Of a stretch of DNA of 10,869 nt, positions 1 through 6,908 are shown in pieces. The stretch lies in assembly GCA_964542855.1 (NCBI GenBank), contig CAZIWJ010000119.1, positions 1-10,869 on the forward strand. The letters run 5' to 3'. Under the pieces are notes generated by a model. That model made no database searches. It was given only the letters and a program-made list of their open reading frames with translations, and was not told the DNA's origin. How positions within the stretch are numbered: position 1 is the stretch's first letter; each line of letters starts with the position of its first letter. The DNA comes from CAZIWJ01 sp964542855. Its GTDB lineage: Bacteria > Bacteroidota > Bacteroidia > Cytophagales > Cyclobacteriaceae. The position numbers were made by a program, and so were the translations under genes.

Positions 1-44
1 TGCTTAATGATTTAACCCTGTTTTTTGGGGATAGAATTAATTTT

Positions 45-89
45 GACACAGTTCAGACACTGTAATTCCCTGAAAGGACACTGTCAGTG
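45..89. repeat. Phased GACAC(A/T)GT repeats with a short palindrome
   Basis: GACACAGT lies at 45-52, GACACTGT at 56-63 and GACACTGT again at 77-84. The starts are 11 and 21 bases apart, close to one and two helical turns. The last copy overlaps a perfect inverted repeat, CACTG-T-CAGTG, at 79-89. Helically phased, partly symmetric words upstream of a gene resemble protein-binding sites, but no regulator is identified and the words are short. Confidence 0.3.
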
Positions 90-190
90 GGAGAAAGTAG
101 AAAGTGTTTGGGCGGGGGGAGAATACAGGTAAACTAACCCCCTGTTCTGTATTTCATTGCCGTAGTTTCTGCTTATCATCCGTTTATTTA

Positions 191-198
191 TAAATTTG
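191..198 (+). promoter_or_regulatory. Bacteroidota-type -7 promoter box for the prenyl synthase
   Basis: TAAATTTG matches the Bacteroidota primary-sigma -7 consensus TAnnTTTG exactly. It ends 33 bases before the ATG at 232, which suits a short 5' leader. No good TTTG-like -33 box is seen; TTTCTG at 166-171 is the nearest weak candidate. The box covers the TTG at 196, an upstream in-frame start, and so argues against that start. Confidence 0.5.
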
Positions 199-231
199 CC
201 GTACATTACCTGTACCTGCTATTTACCCGGA

Positions 232-1212
232 ATGAACGAAGAAATTAAACAGCTGATCCAGCGCGTAGAGGATACTATTACAAGCCTGTCCTTTGGCAAT
301 AATCCGCCGGTGCTTTACGAACCCCTGCGTTATATCATGCAACTGGGTGGCAAGCGGATGCGCCCCCTGCTCACCCTGCTGGCCTATAACCTGTATAAAA
401 ACGATATCACTCCTGCCTTAAAGCCTGCGGTTGCCGTAGAGGTTTTTCATAATTTTACCCTACTGCACGACGACATCATGGACAATGCCCCTTTGCGCAG
501 GGGAAAACCTACCGTGCACGAGCAGTGGAACCCAACCATCGCCCTGCTGTCGGGCGATGTGATGCTGATTAAGTCGTACGAAATCCTGGTGCAGGACTTA
601 CCCGACCCCGCCCTTCGCCGGGTGCTGGATGCCTTTAACCGGTGTGCTACCGGGGTTTGCGAAGGCCAGCAGCACGACATGAACTTCGAAACGCAGCAAC
701 AGGTTACCGAGCACAGTTACCTGGGTATGATTGAACAGAAAACGGCTGTGCTCCTGGGCTTTGCCCTGGAACTGGGCGCCATCATCGGAGGGGCTTCCCC
801 GGAAAATGCCGACAAGCTGCACCGGTTCGGGGTTAACATTGGCATCGGGTTTCAATTGCAGGACGACCTGCTCGATGTATACGCCGATCAGGATAAATTT
901 GGTAAACAGGTGGGGGGCGACATCATCGCCAATAAAAAAACCTATCTGCTCATTAAAGCCCTGCAACTGGCTTCCGGCTCAATGGCTCAATCGTTAACGC
1001 ACTGGTTAACCGCCACAGACTTCAACCCAAAAGAAAAGGTAGAAGCGGTTACCCATTTGTATAACGAACTGGGGGTGAAAGGGCTTACCGAAGAAAAAAT
1101 GAACCAGTATTTCACCAACGGTTTCGAGGCTTTAGAAAAACTAGACGTTGCCGATGAACGTAAAGAACTGTTAATAACTTTTACGCAATGGTTACTGAAC
1201 CGAGATAAATAA
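232..1212 (+). CDS. Short-chain trans-polyprenyl diphosphate synthase (probably GGPP-type)
   Basis: This 326-residue protein is an all-alpha class I prenyltransferase that condenses isopentenyl diphosphate with an allylic diphosphate. The diphosphate-binding motif GGKRxRP is at residues 39-45. The first aspartate-rich motif, DDIMD, is at 80-84 and is followed by the LRRG arginine pair. K170-T171 and the second aspartate motif, DDLLD at 211-215, are present, so all catalytic elements are intact. The residue five before the first motif is Phe75. In the family an aromatic there usually limits chain length to about C20, while long-chain menaquinone-type enzymes have a small residue; the GGPP assignment is inferred from that. 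The ATG at 232 is preferred over an in-frame TTG at 196, which sits inside the -7 promoter box. The stop overlaps the rhomboid start. GGPP would feed carotenoid synthesis, consistent with the CrtA-like gene at the right end. Confidence 0.9.
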   Translation: MNEEIKQLIQRVEDTITSLSFGNNPPVLYEPLRYIMQLGGKRMRPLLTLLAYNLYKNDITPALKPAVAVEVFHNFTLLHDDIMDNAPLRRGKPTVHEQWNPTIALLSGDVMLIKSYEILVQDLPDPALRRVLDAFNRCATGVCEGQQHDMNFETQQQVTEHSYLGMIEQKTAVLLGFALELGAIIGGASPENADKLHRFGVNIGIGFQLQDDLLDVYADQDKFGKQVGGDIIANKKTYLLIKALQLASGSMAQSLTHWLTATDFNPKEKVEAVTHLYNELGVKGLTEEKMNQYFTNGFEALEKLDVADERKELLITFTQWLLNRDK

Positions 1213-1829
1213 TGACTGTAACACTGGTTTTAATTGCAATTATCGTCGTAGCCAGCCTTTATGCCTGGAGCAAGCCGGAGGTATACCATAACTGGATGAT
1301 GAACCCCTACCAGGTACATACCAACCGGCAGTACTACCGTTTCCTTACTTCTGCCTTTATCCATAAAGACTATACCCACCTGTTTTTTAATATGTTCACG
1401 CTGTTCTTTTTCGGGCGGAACATAGAATTCATTTATGATTACTTTACCGGGACCGGGTTTATCTGGTACCTGGCCCTGTTCTTAATTGGCGTGGTTATTT
1501 CTGATGTACCAACTTACCTGAAAAACCGCGACAACCCGGGCTACAACTCGCTGGGTGCTTCCGGCGGGGTTGCCGCTATTGTATTCAGTTCCATTATGTT
1601 CGACCCGACGAATAAAATCTGCCTGTTTGGTATCCTTTGCCTGCCCGGCTTTATCCTGGGCGCCCTGTACCTGATTTACAGCTACCAGCGCGGAAAGCAG
1701 CAGACCGATGGTATTAACCACGACGCCCACCTCTACGGTGCCCTGTTCGGAATCGGGTTCAGTTTCCTGGTAGAACCCCGGGTAATTTTCAGCTTCGTGG
1801 AACAGCTAATGGACTACCGGCTGTTTTAA
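1212..1829 (+). CDS. Rhomboid-family intramembrane serine protease
   Basis: This 205-residue integral membrane protein cleaves substrate helices within the membrane. The rhomboid signature is complete. H56 and N60 (HLFFN) match the helix-2 HxxxN that helps form the oxyanion hole. GASG at 115-118 carries the catalytic Ser117. His173 in NHDAHLYG is the catalytic base. Hydrophobic segments lie at about 2-19, 49-73, 83-100, 114-131, 138-157 and 173-190, giving the minimal six-helix core without an added cytosolic domain. The ATG overlaps the prenyl synthase stop (TAATG), so translation is probably coupled and the gene transcribed from the synthase promoter. An active protease rather than an iRhom-like pseudoprotease is expected because Ser and His are both present. 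Its substrate is unknown. Confidence 0.9.
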   Translation: MTVTLVLIAIIVVASLYAWSKPEVYHNWMMNPYQVHTNRQYYRFLTSAFIHKDYTHLFFNMFTLFFFGRNIEFIYDYFTGTGFIWYLALFLIGVVISDVPTYLKNRDNPGYNSLGASGGVAAIVFSSIMFDPTNKICLFGILCLPGFILGALYLIYSYQRGKQQTDGINHDAHLYGALFGIGFSFLVEPRVIFSFVEQLMDYRLF

Positions 1830-1881
1830 CATTCAAACCCGCAACGGCAGGGTAAATATGCCGTTTGTTAAAATATTGCTG

Positions 1882-1889
1882 TAGTTTTG
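1882..1889 (+). promoter_or_regulatory. Bacteroidota-type -7 promoter box for the Smr gene
   Basis: TAGTTTTG matches TAnnTTTG exactly and ends 16 bases before the ATG at 1906. A TTTG at 1864-1867 could serve as a -33 box, but the gap of 14 bases is shorter than usual. It suggests the Smr gene is transcribed independently of the synthase-rhomboid pair. Confidence 0.5.
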
Positions 1890-1905
1890 CGAAAAAGCCG
1901 TTAAC

Positions 1906-3012
1906 ATGAACATTGGAGATAAGGTAAGATTGCTGAGAGGTCAGGAGGAAGGTGTTGTAACCCGCTTCCTCGACGGCGGATTGGTTGAAGTAGAAATTGA
2001 AGATGGGTTCCAAATCCCGGTACTGAAAAATGAACTGGTCGTCGTGGCCAGTGAAGAAGCCAAATACTTCAAGCGGCAGGAAGTACCTTCGCGCCAGGCT
2101 AAACAGAAGAAAAACGATGAACCGTTCGTCCCCCGCAAAAGAGCGGAAGATGTAAAAACAGAACCGGTGGCAGCTTCCGGGGTGTTCTTTGCCTTTGTGG
2201 CCATTAACGACCAGAAGTTATCGCTCCACATCGTAAATAACACAGACCTGACCGTTCCCTTTTCCGTGGGCGAAGAAAAAAACCTGAATTTCAAGGGTGT
2301 GGCCCAGGGGGTACTCAATGCCCGCAGTTCGCAAAAGGTGGGCGAGTACACCACCACTACCTTCGGCGAGTGGCCGCTATTCCTGGTGCAATTGCTCTTT
2401 CACCGCAACGGGTATTTCACGCACCGCCCGCCAATGGTTCGTCGCCTGCAGTTTAAAGCCAACACCTTTTTTAAAAACCAGCAGCAGGCCCCGGTGCTGA
2501 ACAAAACCAGTCACCTGTTCCAGATCGATACCAACGAAGCCGAGCGAATAGAGGAGCCACCGGCTAAAGAAAAAGCCCGCCAGGCAGCCGATACTGGTTT
2601 GCAACAGGAAGAAACCGCAAAGGGTACATCAAGCCTCGACCCCCAGGCCCTTGCCGAAAAGATGTACAGCAACGAACCTCCGGAAGAAGTACAGGCCGGT
2701 AAACGCCCATCAGTGTTTTACAAGCTGCGTCCGCCCTCGGAAATCGACCTCCACATCGAGGCCCTAACCCCCGACTACGAGAAGATGAACAGCGGAGAAA
2801 TGATTGCCCTGCAACTCAAGGTGTTTGAAGAAAACCTGGACCAGGCAATTGCCAGCGGAATGGATGAAATTACGTTTATTCACGGGCGCGGTGCCGGCGT
2901 GTTACGCAACGCTATCCACAAGCACCTGTCGACCATGCTCAACATCCGCTACTTCAAAGATTCCAAGAAAGACAAGTTCGGGTTTGGCGCCACTACTGTG
3001 CAAATTAGCTAG
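1906..3012 (+). CDS. DUF2027/Smr domain protein
   Basis: This 368-residue protein has the layout of Bacteroidota DUF2027-Smr proteins. The N-terminus (MNIGDKVRLLRG, residues 1-50) looks like a small SH3/KOW-type beta barrel. A charged linker follows at about 52-90, then a beta-rich DUF2027 middle region at about 90-205, and a Glu/Lys/Gln-rich low-complexity linker at about 210-265. The C-terminal Smr domain covers about 279-368, with DLH at 281-283 and HGRGAG at 326-331. These are the hallmark motifs of the Smr nuclease fold also found at the C-terminus of MutS2. There is no MutS ATPase, so it is a stand-alone Smr protein. Smr domains act as nucleases on DNA or RNA, but the substrate here is unknown. 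The protein is probably cytoplasmic, as it has no signal peptide or membrane helix. It converges with the minus-strand gene that ends at 3031; no clear terminator is visible in the 18 bp between. Confidence 0.9.
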   Translation: MNIGDKVRLLRGQEEGVVTRFLDGGLVEVEIEDGFQIPVLKNELVVVASEEAKYFKRQEVPSRQAKQKKNDEPFVPRKRAEDVKTEPVAASGVFFAFVAINDQKLSLHIVNNTDLTVPFSVGEEKNLNFKGVAQGVLNARSSQKVGEYTTTTFGEWPLFLVQLLFHRNGYFTHRPPMVRRLQFKANTFFKNQQQAPVLNKTSHLFQIDTNEAERIEEPPAKEKARQAADTGLQQEETAKGTSSLDPQALAEKMYSNEPPEEVQAGKRPSVFYKLRPPSEIDLHIEALTPDYEKMNSGEMIALQLKVFEENLDQAIASGMDEITFIHGRGAGVLRNAIHKHLSTMLNIRYFKDSKKDKFGFGATTVQIS

Positions 3013-3030
3013 CTTGTAAAGCGAACCGGC

Positions 3031-3492
3031 TTACCCCTTCAGCCACTGCACAAACAGGGATAGCCCTACAAGAGAAAAGAAAATAACCAGCAACAGCATG
3101 GAACGGCCGTACCAGAAATTTACCCGTTCCGTGCGTTCTTCTTCGTTGTAAGTTTCCGGATCAATTTCAGGGAGAAATTCTTTGGTAACTGCGTTGGCAA
3201 TCCAGAGGTATAACAGTAACAGCCCGATAGCAATCGGGAATACCGGGATCCGTTTAAAGGGGGAAGTGCTCCGGCTCACTCCCCGGGGGTGCACCAGGTC
3301 GAAAAAGTCAAATAAAACGCTGAGCAATAGCAGGAACAGCCCGTAGCTAATGAACAGCACAAAAACCGGGATCCGGTTAATGGCAGTATTAAAGGCCCGC
3401 TTATGGTCGTATTTTAATTTATCGATGCAGTAAAAGTAGCAGCCTTCGTAATACTGCATCATGCTTCGTTTCAGCCATTCCAGCAGGTTCAT
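3031..3492 (-). CDS. Hypothetical three-helix inner-membrane protein
   Basis: I do not recognise this 153-residue protein. It begins with an amphipathic, Cys/Tyr-rich segment (residues 1-30, with YYEGCYFYC). Three hydrophobic helices follow at about 42-62, 83-102 and 130-149. A polar loop of acidic and charged residues (about 104-126) links the last two. There is no signal peptide. The pentapeptide RIPVF occurs twice, at 40-44 and 81-85, directly before helices 1 and 2, and both copies share the codons CGGATCCCGGT. This could mark an ancient internal duplication or a convergent loop motif. The start is 30 bp after the DUF4249 stop on the same strand, so it probably belongs to the receptor-lipoprotein operon as its last gene. 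Even hydrophobicity, normal codon use and a clean start support a real gene; function is unknown. Confidence 0.7.
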   Translation of the reverse strand: MNLLEWLKRSMMQYYEGCYFYCIDKLKYDHKRAFNTAINRIPVFVLFISYGLFLLLLSVLFDFFDLVHPRGVSRSTSPFKRIPVFPIAIGLLLLYLWIANAVTKEFLPEIDPETYNEEERTERVNFWYGRSMLLLVIFFSLVGLSLFVQWLKG

Positions 3493-3522
3493 AACGTAAA
3501 AGTACAGAAAGTCGGGGAATAT

Positions 3523-4359
3523 TTATTTTCCCACAATCACTTGTTCCCGCTCCAGTGCCGAAGTCTGAAAGAAGCCAAGCCCCCGGTTGTTTGCGTTGTT
3601 AATATTCGATCGCGGGTTGGTGGGTGAAGGGCCGAATAACCCTCCGTCACCATTCAGCACATTACTTAAATCGTTGTAGTACAGGTAAGCATTGCGGCTC
3701 ATGGCGTACATTTCAAAAGTAGCCGTATCCCCTTCTGCGTAAAACACCGGGGCTTCCAACCCGAATATATAAGGCCCCAGCAGTTCGTCGTCAGCAAAGA
3801 ACAGCCCGGTTTCTGAATCGAACCGTTCTATTTCTTTATTCCGGTAAAACTTAAACAGGTAGTAATCTTTACGATCCTGCGGCTCCGGACCGAATATTTT
3901 CACGGTGTAGTAATACCCCTCTTCGTCCGGGTCTTCGAATTCATCCTCGTCAACTTCATATACCAGCGTATCAATATCCTGAACCGGCGGCATCTGGTCC
4001 GTGGCCGTGAATACCTCGCCATTATCCAGGGTTATTTCCAGGCTGTAGGTTCTGCCTGCCACGCCACTGAAACGGGCTGAATATCGTCCGGAAAGCACTT
4101 CATCTTCCACAAAAGTGTAAGAATTACCCGCATCGTCAGAAACCACCACGTCGGCATTCCGCACTCGCGGGGGTACCCCCTTGTCGTAGAAATCGGTAGT
4201 TTCACTCAGGTTAATTTCCTGCACACTGTCTACGTTGTTAATAATACCTTCCACCACTATTTTAACCGGTGTTTGCGCTTCGTCCAGTTCAACCACTTCC
4301 TCACAGGCAGTGAAAGTGAAGAAACCAAGCATCAGGGGAATTATTGTAATTCGTTTCAT
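3523..4359 (-). CDS. DUF4249 family surface lipoprotein
   Basis: This 278-residue protein has a lipoprotein signal peptide. A short basic start (MKR) and a hydrophobic run lead to a lipobox-like TFTAC with Cys19 as the lipidated residue. The residues after it are acidic (CEEVVELDE), like the lipoprotein export signal that sends Bacteroidota lipoproteins to the cell surface. The mature part is beta-rich, with an early VVEG motif and a fold resembling immunoglobulin-like or SusD-adjacent proteins, typical of DUF4249. A strongly acidic stretch lies at about 134-147. The start is 3 bp after the TonB receptor stop, so the two are co-transcribed and probably coupled in translation. DUF4249 proteins commonly sit beside such receptors, and a role as the receptor's extracellular lid or substrate-binding partner is inferred. 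The substrate is unknown. Confidence 0.85.
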   Translation of the reverse strand: MKRITIIPLMLGFFTFTACEEVVELDEAQTPVKIVVEGIINNVDSVQEINLSETTDFYDKGVPPRVRNADVVVSDDAGNSYTFVEDEVLSGRYSARFSGVAGRTYSLEITLDNGEVFTATDQMPPVQDIDTLVYEVDEDEFEDPDEEGYYYTVKIFGPEPQDRKDYYLFKFYRNKEIERFDSETGLFFADDELLGPYIFGLEAPVFYAEGDTATFEMYAMSRNAYLYYNDLSNVLNGDGGLFGPSPTNPRSNINNANNRGLGFFQTSALEREQVIVGK

Positions 4360-4362
4360 GCG

Positions 4363-6753
4363 TTAAAAAGTAATTTTATAAGATATTGAAGGAAGAACCG
4401 GGAAGAGATAAATAAGAACTGCCTCTTTATTGTCCGGGTTTGCCACTTCCCCATCTTCATTTTGTACGGCCTGGGTAATAATGGTAAACGGATTTTTTCT
4501 GCTGTAGGCATTATACACCGAAAAGCTCCACCTGCTTTTCCATTTTCGTCCTTCATTTTTCTTCGGTTCCAGGTTTGCCGACAGGTCGAGCCGGTGAAAA
4601 TCGGGCAACTTATAGGTGTTTCTCCCGGAATAAACGTCTACGTTATACCCGTCGAATTCATACCGCCCAACGGGTAGGGTAAACGGTCGGCCCGTGGTAT
4701 AAGTGAAATTGGCTCCTAACGACCAGTACTTGTTCAGCGTGTAGCTCATGCTGGTGTTGAATACGTGCCGGCGATCGTAATTGGCCAGGTAGGGCCGGTT
4801 TTGGTTTACCCCCGGAACGGAAAGCTCGGTTTTGGAAAGCGTGTAACTCATAAAACCGGTTAGCTGCCCTTTTGTCTTTTGCAGAAACAGTTCCAGCCCG
4901 TACGAAGTACCTGTACCCTGCCGGTATTCAACTGCTACATTTTCGTTCAGCAGGAGGTTGGCATTATCGGCAAAATCGGTTAAATCCTGCATTTCCTTGT
5001 AATACACTTCGGCTGAAAATTCGTACTGGTTGTTACGAAAGTTCCGGAAGTACCCAAGCGCAACCTGGTCGGCCCGCTGCGGGTCGAGGTAAGGTGAACT
5101 GGGAGTCCAGGTGTTAAATGGTACCGGGATGGTAGAATTAGAAAGCAGGTGAACGTACTGCACCATCCGGTTGTAAGAAGCTTTTACTGAACTGTTGCTG
5201 GTAATTTGGTACCGCACCCCCAGCCGGGGCTCAACGTTAAAAAAGCTTTTTATCGGCTCCAGCGAGCCATAAGTGGTGGAATCCTGGCGAACAATGTTTA
5301 CGTTGTCGGGCAGCCCCCGCTCGTTTTTGGCATAGTCGTAAACAGTGCCATCGCCCAGGTTAATGAAGTACGAAAAGCGAAGCCCGTACTGCAAGCTGAT
5401 CCGGCTGTTTATTTCCTGCTCGTTGCCAATGTAAAACGCATTGTCCAGTGCGTAGGTATTCTGAAATTCCCGTTCGGTGAAAATCGATTCATCACTGCCC
5501 GGCGTAATAATGGCCGGCTGAAAGCGGCGGTAGGTGGAGTTCAAACCGAAGCTCAGGGTATTCCTGGGGTTGATGAACCAGGTTAAATCCTCTTTCAGGG
5601 AATATTCCTGTAACCCGGCCTCCCAGTTAAATTCAGAAGCAGGCTGGTCGCTTTGCAGGGCGTAATCGAAGTTACTCACTACCAGGGTAGTATTCGAAAA
5701 CAGCTTGTCGCTGAACAGGTGGTTCCACCGGGCAGTTGCCGTAGTATTTCCCCAATTAAAGCCAAAAAGGCCGTCGAAACCCAGCACGTCGCGGCCGGAA
5801 TAAGCCGATACAAAGAACCGGTTTTTGTTATTTGGCTTCCAGTTTACCTTGGCGTTCAGGTCGTAAAAATACACCTGGTTATTTCTCACGTCCTCGTCGG
5901 GAGCCAGCGGCAGGAACAGGTCGGCGTACGAGCGGCGGCCCGACAACAGGAAAGAAGCCTCATCTTTTTTCAAAGGCCCTTCCAGCATAACTTTACTGGC
6001 TAGCAGGCCAATGGTTCCCGTTCCGGAGAATTCCTTGTTATTGCCATCAATGGTGCGTACATCCAGTACGGAAGACAACCTTCCACCAAACCGGGCCGGG
6101 ATTCCACCTTTGTAAAGCTCTGAGTCTTTAATTACGTCGGCATTGAATACGGAAAATAAACCAAAGAAGTGCGAAGGATCATAGATAGGGGCCTCATCGA
6201 TAAGGATCAGGTTCTGGTCGGCCCCGCCCCCGCGCACGAAGTAGCCGGAAGTTCCTTCACCGGCGGAAATTACCCCCGGAAGCATCTGAATGGTTTTTAG
6301 AATATCGGGTTCTCCCAGGAAGGCGGGTGCTCGTTTCATGAGTTTAATATCCACTTCGTTGCGGCTCATGGAAACGTCTTTTACGTTAAAATCTTCTTCC
6401 TTGTCGCCAAGTACAACCACCTCTTCAATGAGGGTACTGGAGGCACCCAGGTCGACGTTCAGTTCCCGGGGCTGGTTCAGCGTTACCGATTTCGACAGGG
6501 TTTCGTAGCCCACGTAGGAAAACACTACGGTGTAATCGCCTTCGGGCAGGGTAATGGAATAAAACCCATAAGGGTTGGTAACCACCCCTTTACCGGTACC
6601 ACCGATCATTACCGTTACCCCGATGAGCTCTTCTCCGTTTTCGGCATCTTTTACGTAACCGCTCAGGGTATATTTATCCTGGGCCTGCATATCCCGGGCC
6701 AAAAGCAGAAAGCCCAGGATAAGGGCAGTTAGTCTGAAAATAATAGTATTCAT
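4363..6753 (-). CDS. TonB-dependent receptor with N-terminal carboxypeptidase-regulatory-like domain
   Basis: This 796-residue outer-membrane active transporter takes up substrates using TonB energy. Residues 1-25 form a signal peptide ending MQAQ. A carboxypeptidase D regulatory-like beta domain follows at about 27-105, with the typical GxVKDAxxGEELIGVTV start and SYVGYE end. The plug domain spans about 130-235, including DILKTIQMLPGV, VRGGGADQNLILIDEAPIY and GGIPARFGGRLSSVLDV, all characteristic of this subfamily. The remaining part of about 560 residues is a 22-strand-type barrel rich in alternating aromatics, ending in Phe as expected for BAM-dependent assembly. It lacks the features of the classic SusC polysaccharide class and is paired with DUF4249 instead of SusD. 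An in-frame extension to 6867 is rejected because it would bury the signal peptide 38 residues inside. Substrate unknown. Confidence 0.92.
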   Translation of the reverse strand: MNTIIFRLTALILGFLLLARDMQAQDKYTLSGYVKDAENGEELIGVTVMIGGTGKGVVTNPYGFYSITLPEGDYTVVFSYVGYETLSKSVTLNQPRELNVDLGASSTLIEEVVVLGDKEEDFNVKDVSMSRNEVDIKLMKRAPAFLGEPDILKTIQMLPGVISAGEGTSGYFVRGGGADQNLILIDEAPIYDPSHFFGLFSVFNADVIKDSELYKGGIPARFGGRLSSVLDVRTIDGNNKEFSGTGTIGLLASKVMLEGPLKKDEASFLLSGRRSYADLFLPLAPDEDVRNNQVYFYDLNAKVNWKPNNKNRFFVSAYSGRDVLGFDGLFGFNWGNTTATARWNHLFSDKLFSNTTLVVSNFDYALQSDQPASEFNWEAGLQEYSLKEDLTWFINPRNTLSFGLNSTYRRFQPAIITPGSDESIFTEREFQNTYALDNAFYIGNEQEINSRISLQYGLRFSYFINLGDGTVYDYAKNERGLPDNVNIVRQDSTTYGSLEPIKSFFNVEPRLGVRYQITSNSSVKASYNRMVQYVHLLSNSTIPVPFNTWTPSSPYLDPQRADQVALGYFRNFRNNQYEFSAEVYYKEMQDLTDFADNANLLLNENVAVEYRQGTGTSYGLELFLQKTKGQLTGFMSYTLSKTELSVPGVNQNRPYLANYDRRHVFNTSMSYTLNKYWSLGANFTYTTGRPFTLPVGRYEFDGYNVDVYSGRNTYKLPDFHRLDLSANLEPKKNEGRKWKSRWSFSVYNAYSRKNPFTIITQAVQNEDGEVANPDNKEAVLIYLFPVLPSISYKITF

Positions 6754-6770
6754 GGTTTTGGTTTCTTCTA

Positions 6771-6778
6771 CATATATA
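6771..6778 (-). promoter_or_regulatory. Possible -7 promoter box for the receptor operon
   Basis: Read on the minus strand, TATATATG differs from TAnnTTTG at one position and lies 17 bases before the receptor ATG at 6753. No convincing -33 box is seen. It is the best candidate in the 155-bp gap upstream of the receptor and suggests the receptor unit has its own promoter. Confidence 0.3.
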
Positions 6779-6843
6779 CTACTGAGAGCAACGAAAGGTA
6801 AACCAGTTTGGCTCCTTTTTGTGGAAAGAATGTAATGAAACGG

Positions 6844-6864
6844 AAAAATCAGTAGCTGAACTGA
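6844..6864 (-). terminator. Weak intrinsic terminator after the CPD-domain gene
   Basis: On the minus strand a 5-bp stem, TCAGT/ACTGA, with a six-base loop is followed at once by TTTTT. It lies 44 bases after the stop of the CPD-domain gene and before the receptor promoter region, the right place to separate the two transcription units. The stem is short and AT-containing, so termination may be partial. Confidence 0.35.
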
Positions 6865-6908
6865 CAATTTGCATGGTGAAGAAACAAAAGAGTTAGCCCG
6901 GTAGGTTT

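Larger units (their letters stand above)
1..231. other. Non-coding leader upstream of the prenyl synthase gene
   Basis: No gene can be supported here. One plus-strand frame is open from the window edge to a TAA at 63-65 and would give a 20-residue tail beginning LNDLTLFFGD. This could be the end of a gene to the left, but a run this short is easily due to chance. No minus-strand frame gives a plausible gene start leading out of the window. The stretch holds three GACAC(A/T)GT words and a small perfect inverted repeat (listed separately), a G-rich run at about 110-119, and a promoter-like -7 box at 191-198. Confidence 0.5.

Noticed and set aside
3..65. Possible C-terminal tail of a gene to the left (LNDLTLFFGD...)
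   Set aside because: Only 20 codons with no recognisable motif; an open frame of this length is common by chance, so it is not called as a gene.
110..142. G-rich run facing a C-run, as a possible hairpin or G-quadruplex
   Set aside because: Only one broken G-run is present, not four separate tracts, and the hairpin with the CCCCC run would have a long loop and a mismatch-prone stem.
196..231. Twelve-residue N-terminal extension of the prenyl synthase from a TTG
   Set aside because: The TTG lies inside a perfect TAnnTTTG promoter box, and the ATG at 232 gives the usual family N-terminus.
598..966. Minus-strand 122-codon frame inside the prenyl synthase gene
   Set aside because: It is antisense to catalytic motifs of the synthase and has no recognisable features; a codon-bias shadow.
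4356..4556. Minus-strand 66-codon frame overlapping the receptor's 3' end
   Set aside because: It lies wholly in another frame of the receptor gene and shows no domain or signal; the receptor frame has strong family motifs.
5206..5586. Plus-strand 126-codon frame inside the TonB receptor
   Set aside because: Antisense to the barrel region, with no motif or signal; long antisense frames are expected at this base composition.
6754..6867. Thirty-eight-residue N-terminal extension of the TonB receptor
   Set aside because: It would place a clear signal peptide (starting MNTIIFRL) inside the protein; the ATG ending at 6753 is right for an exported protein.
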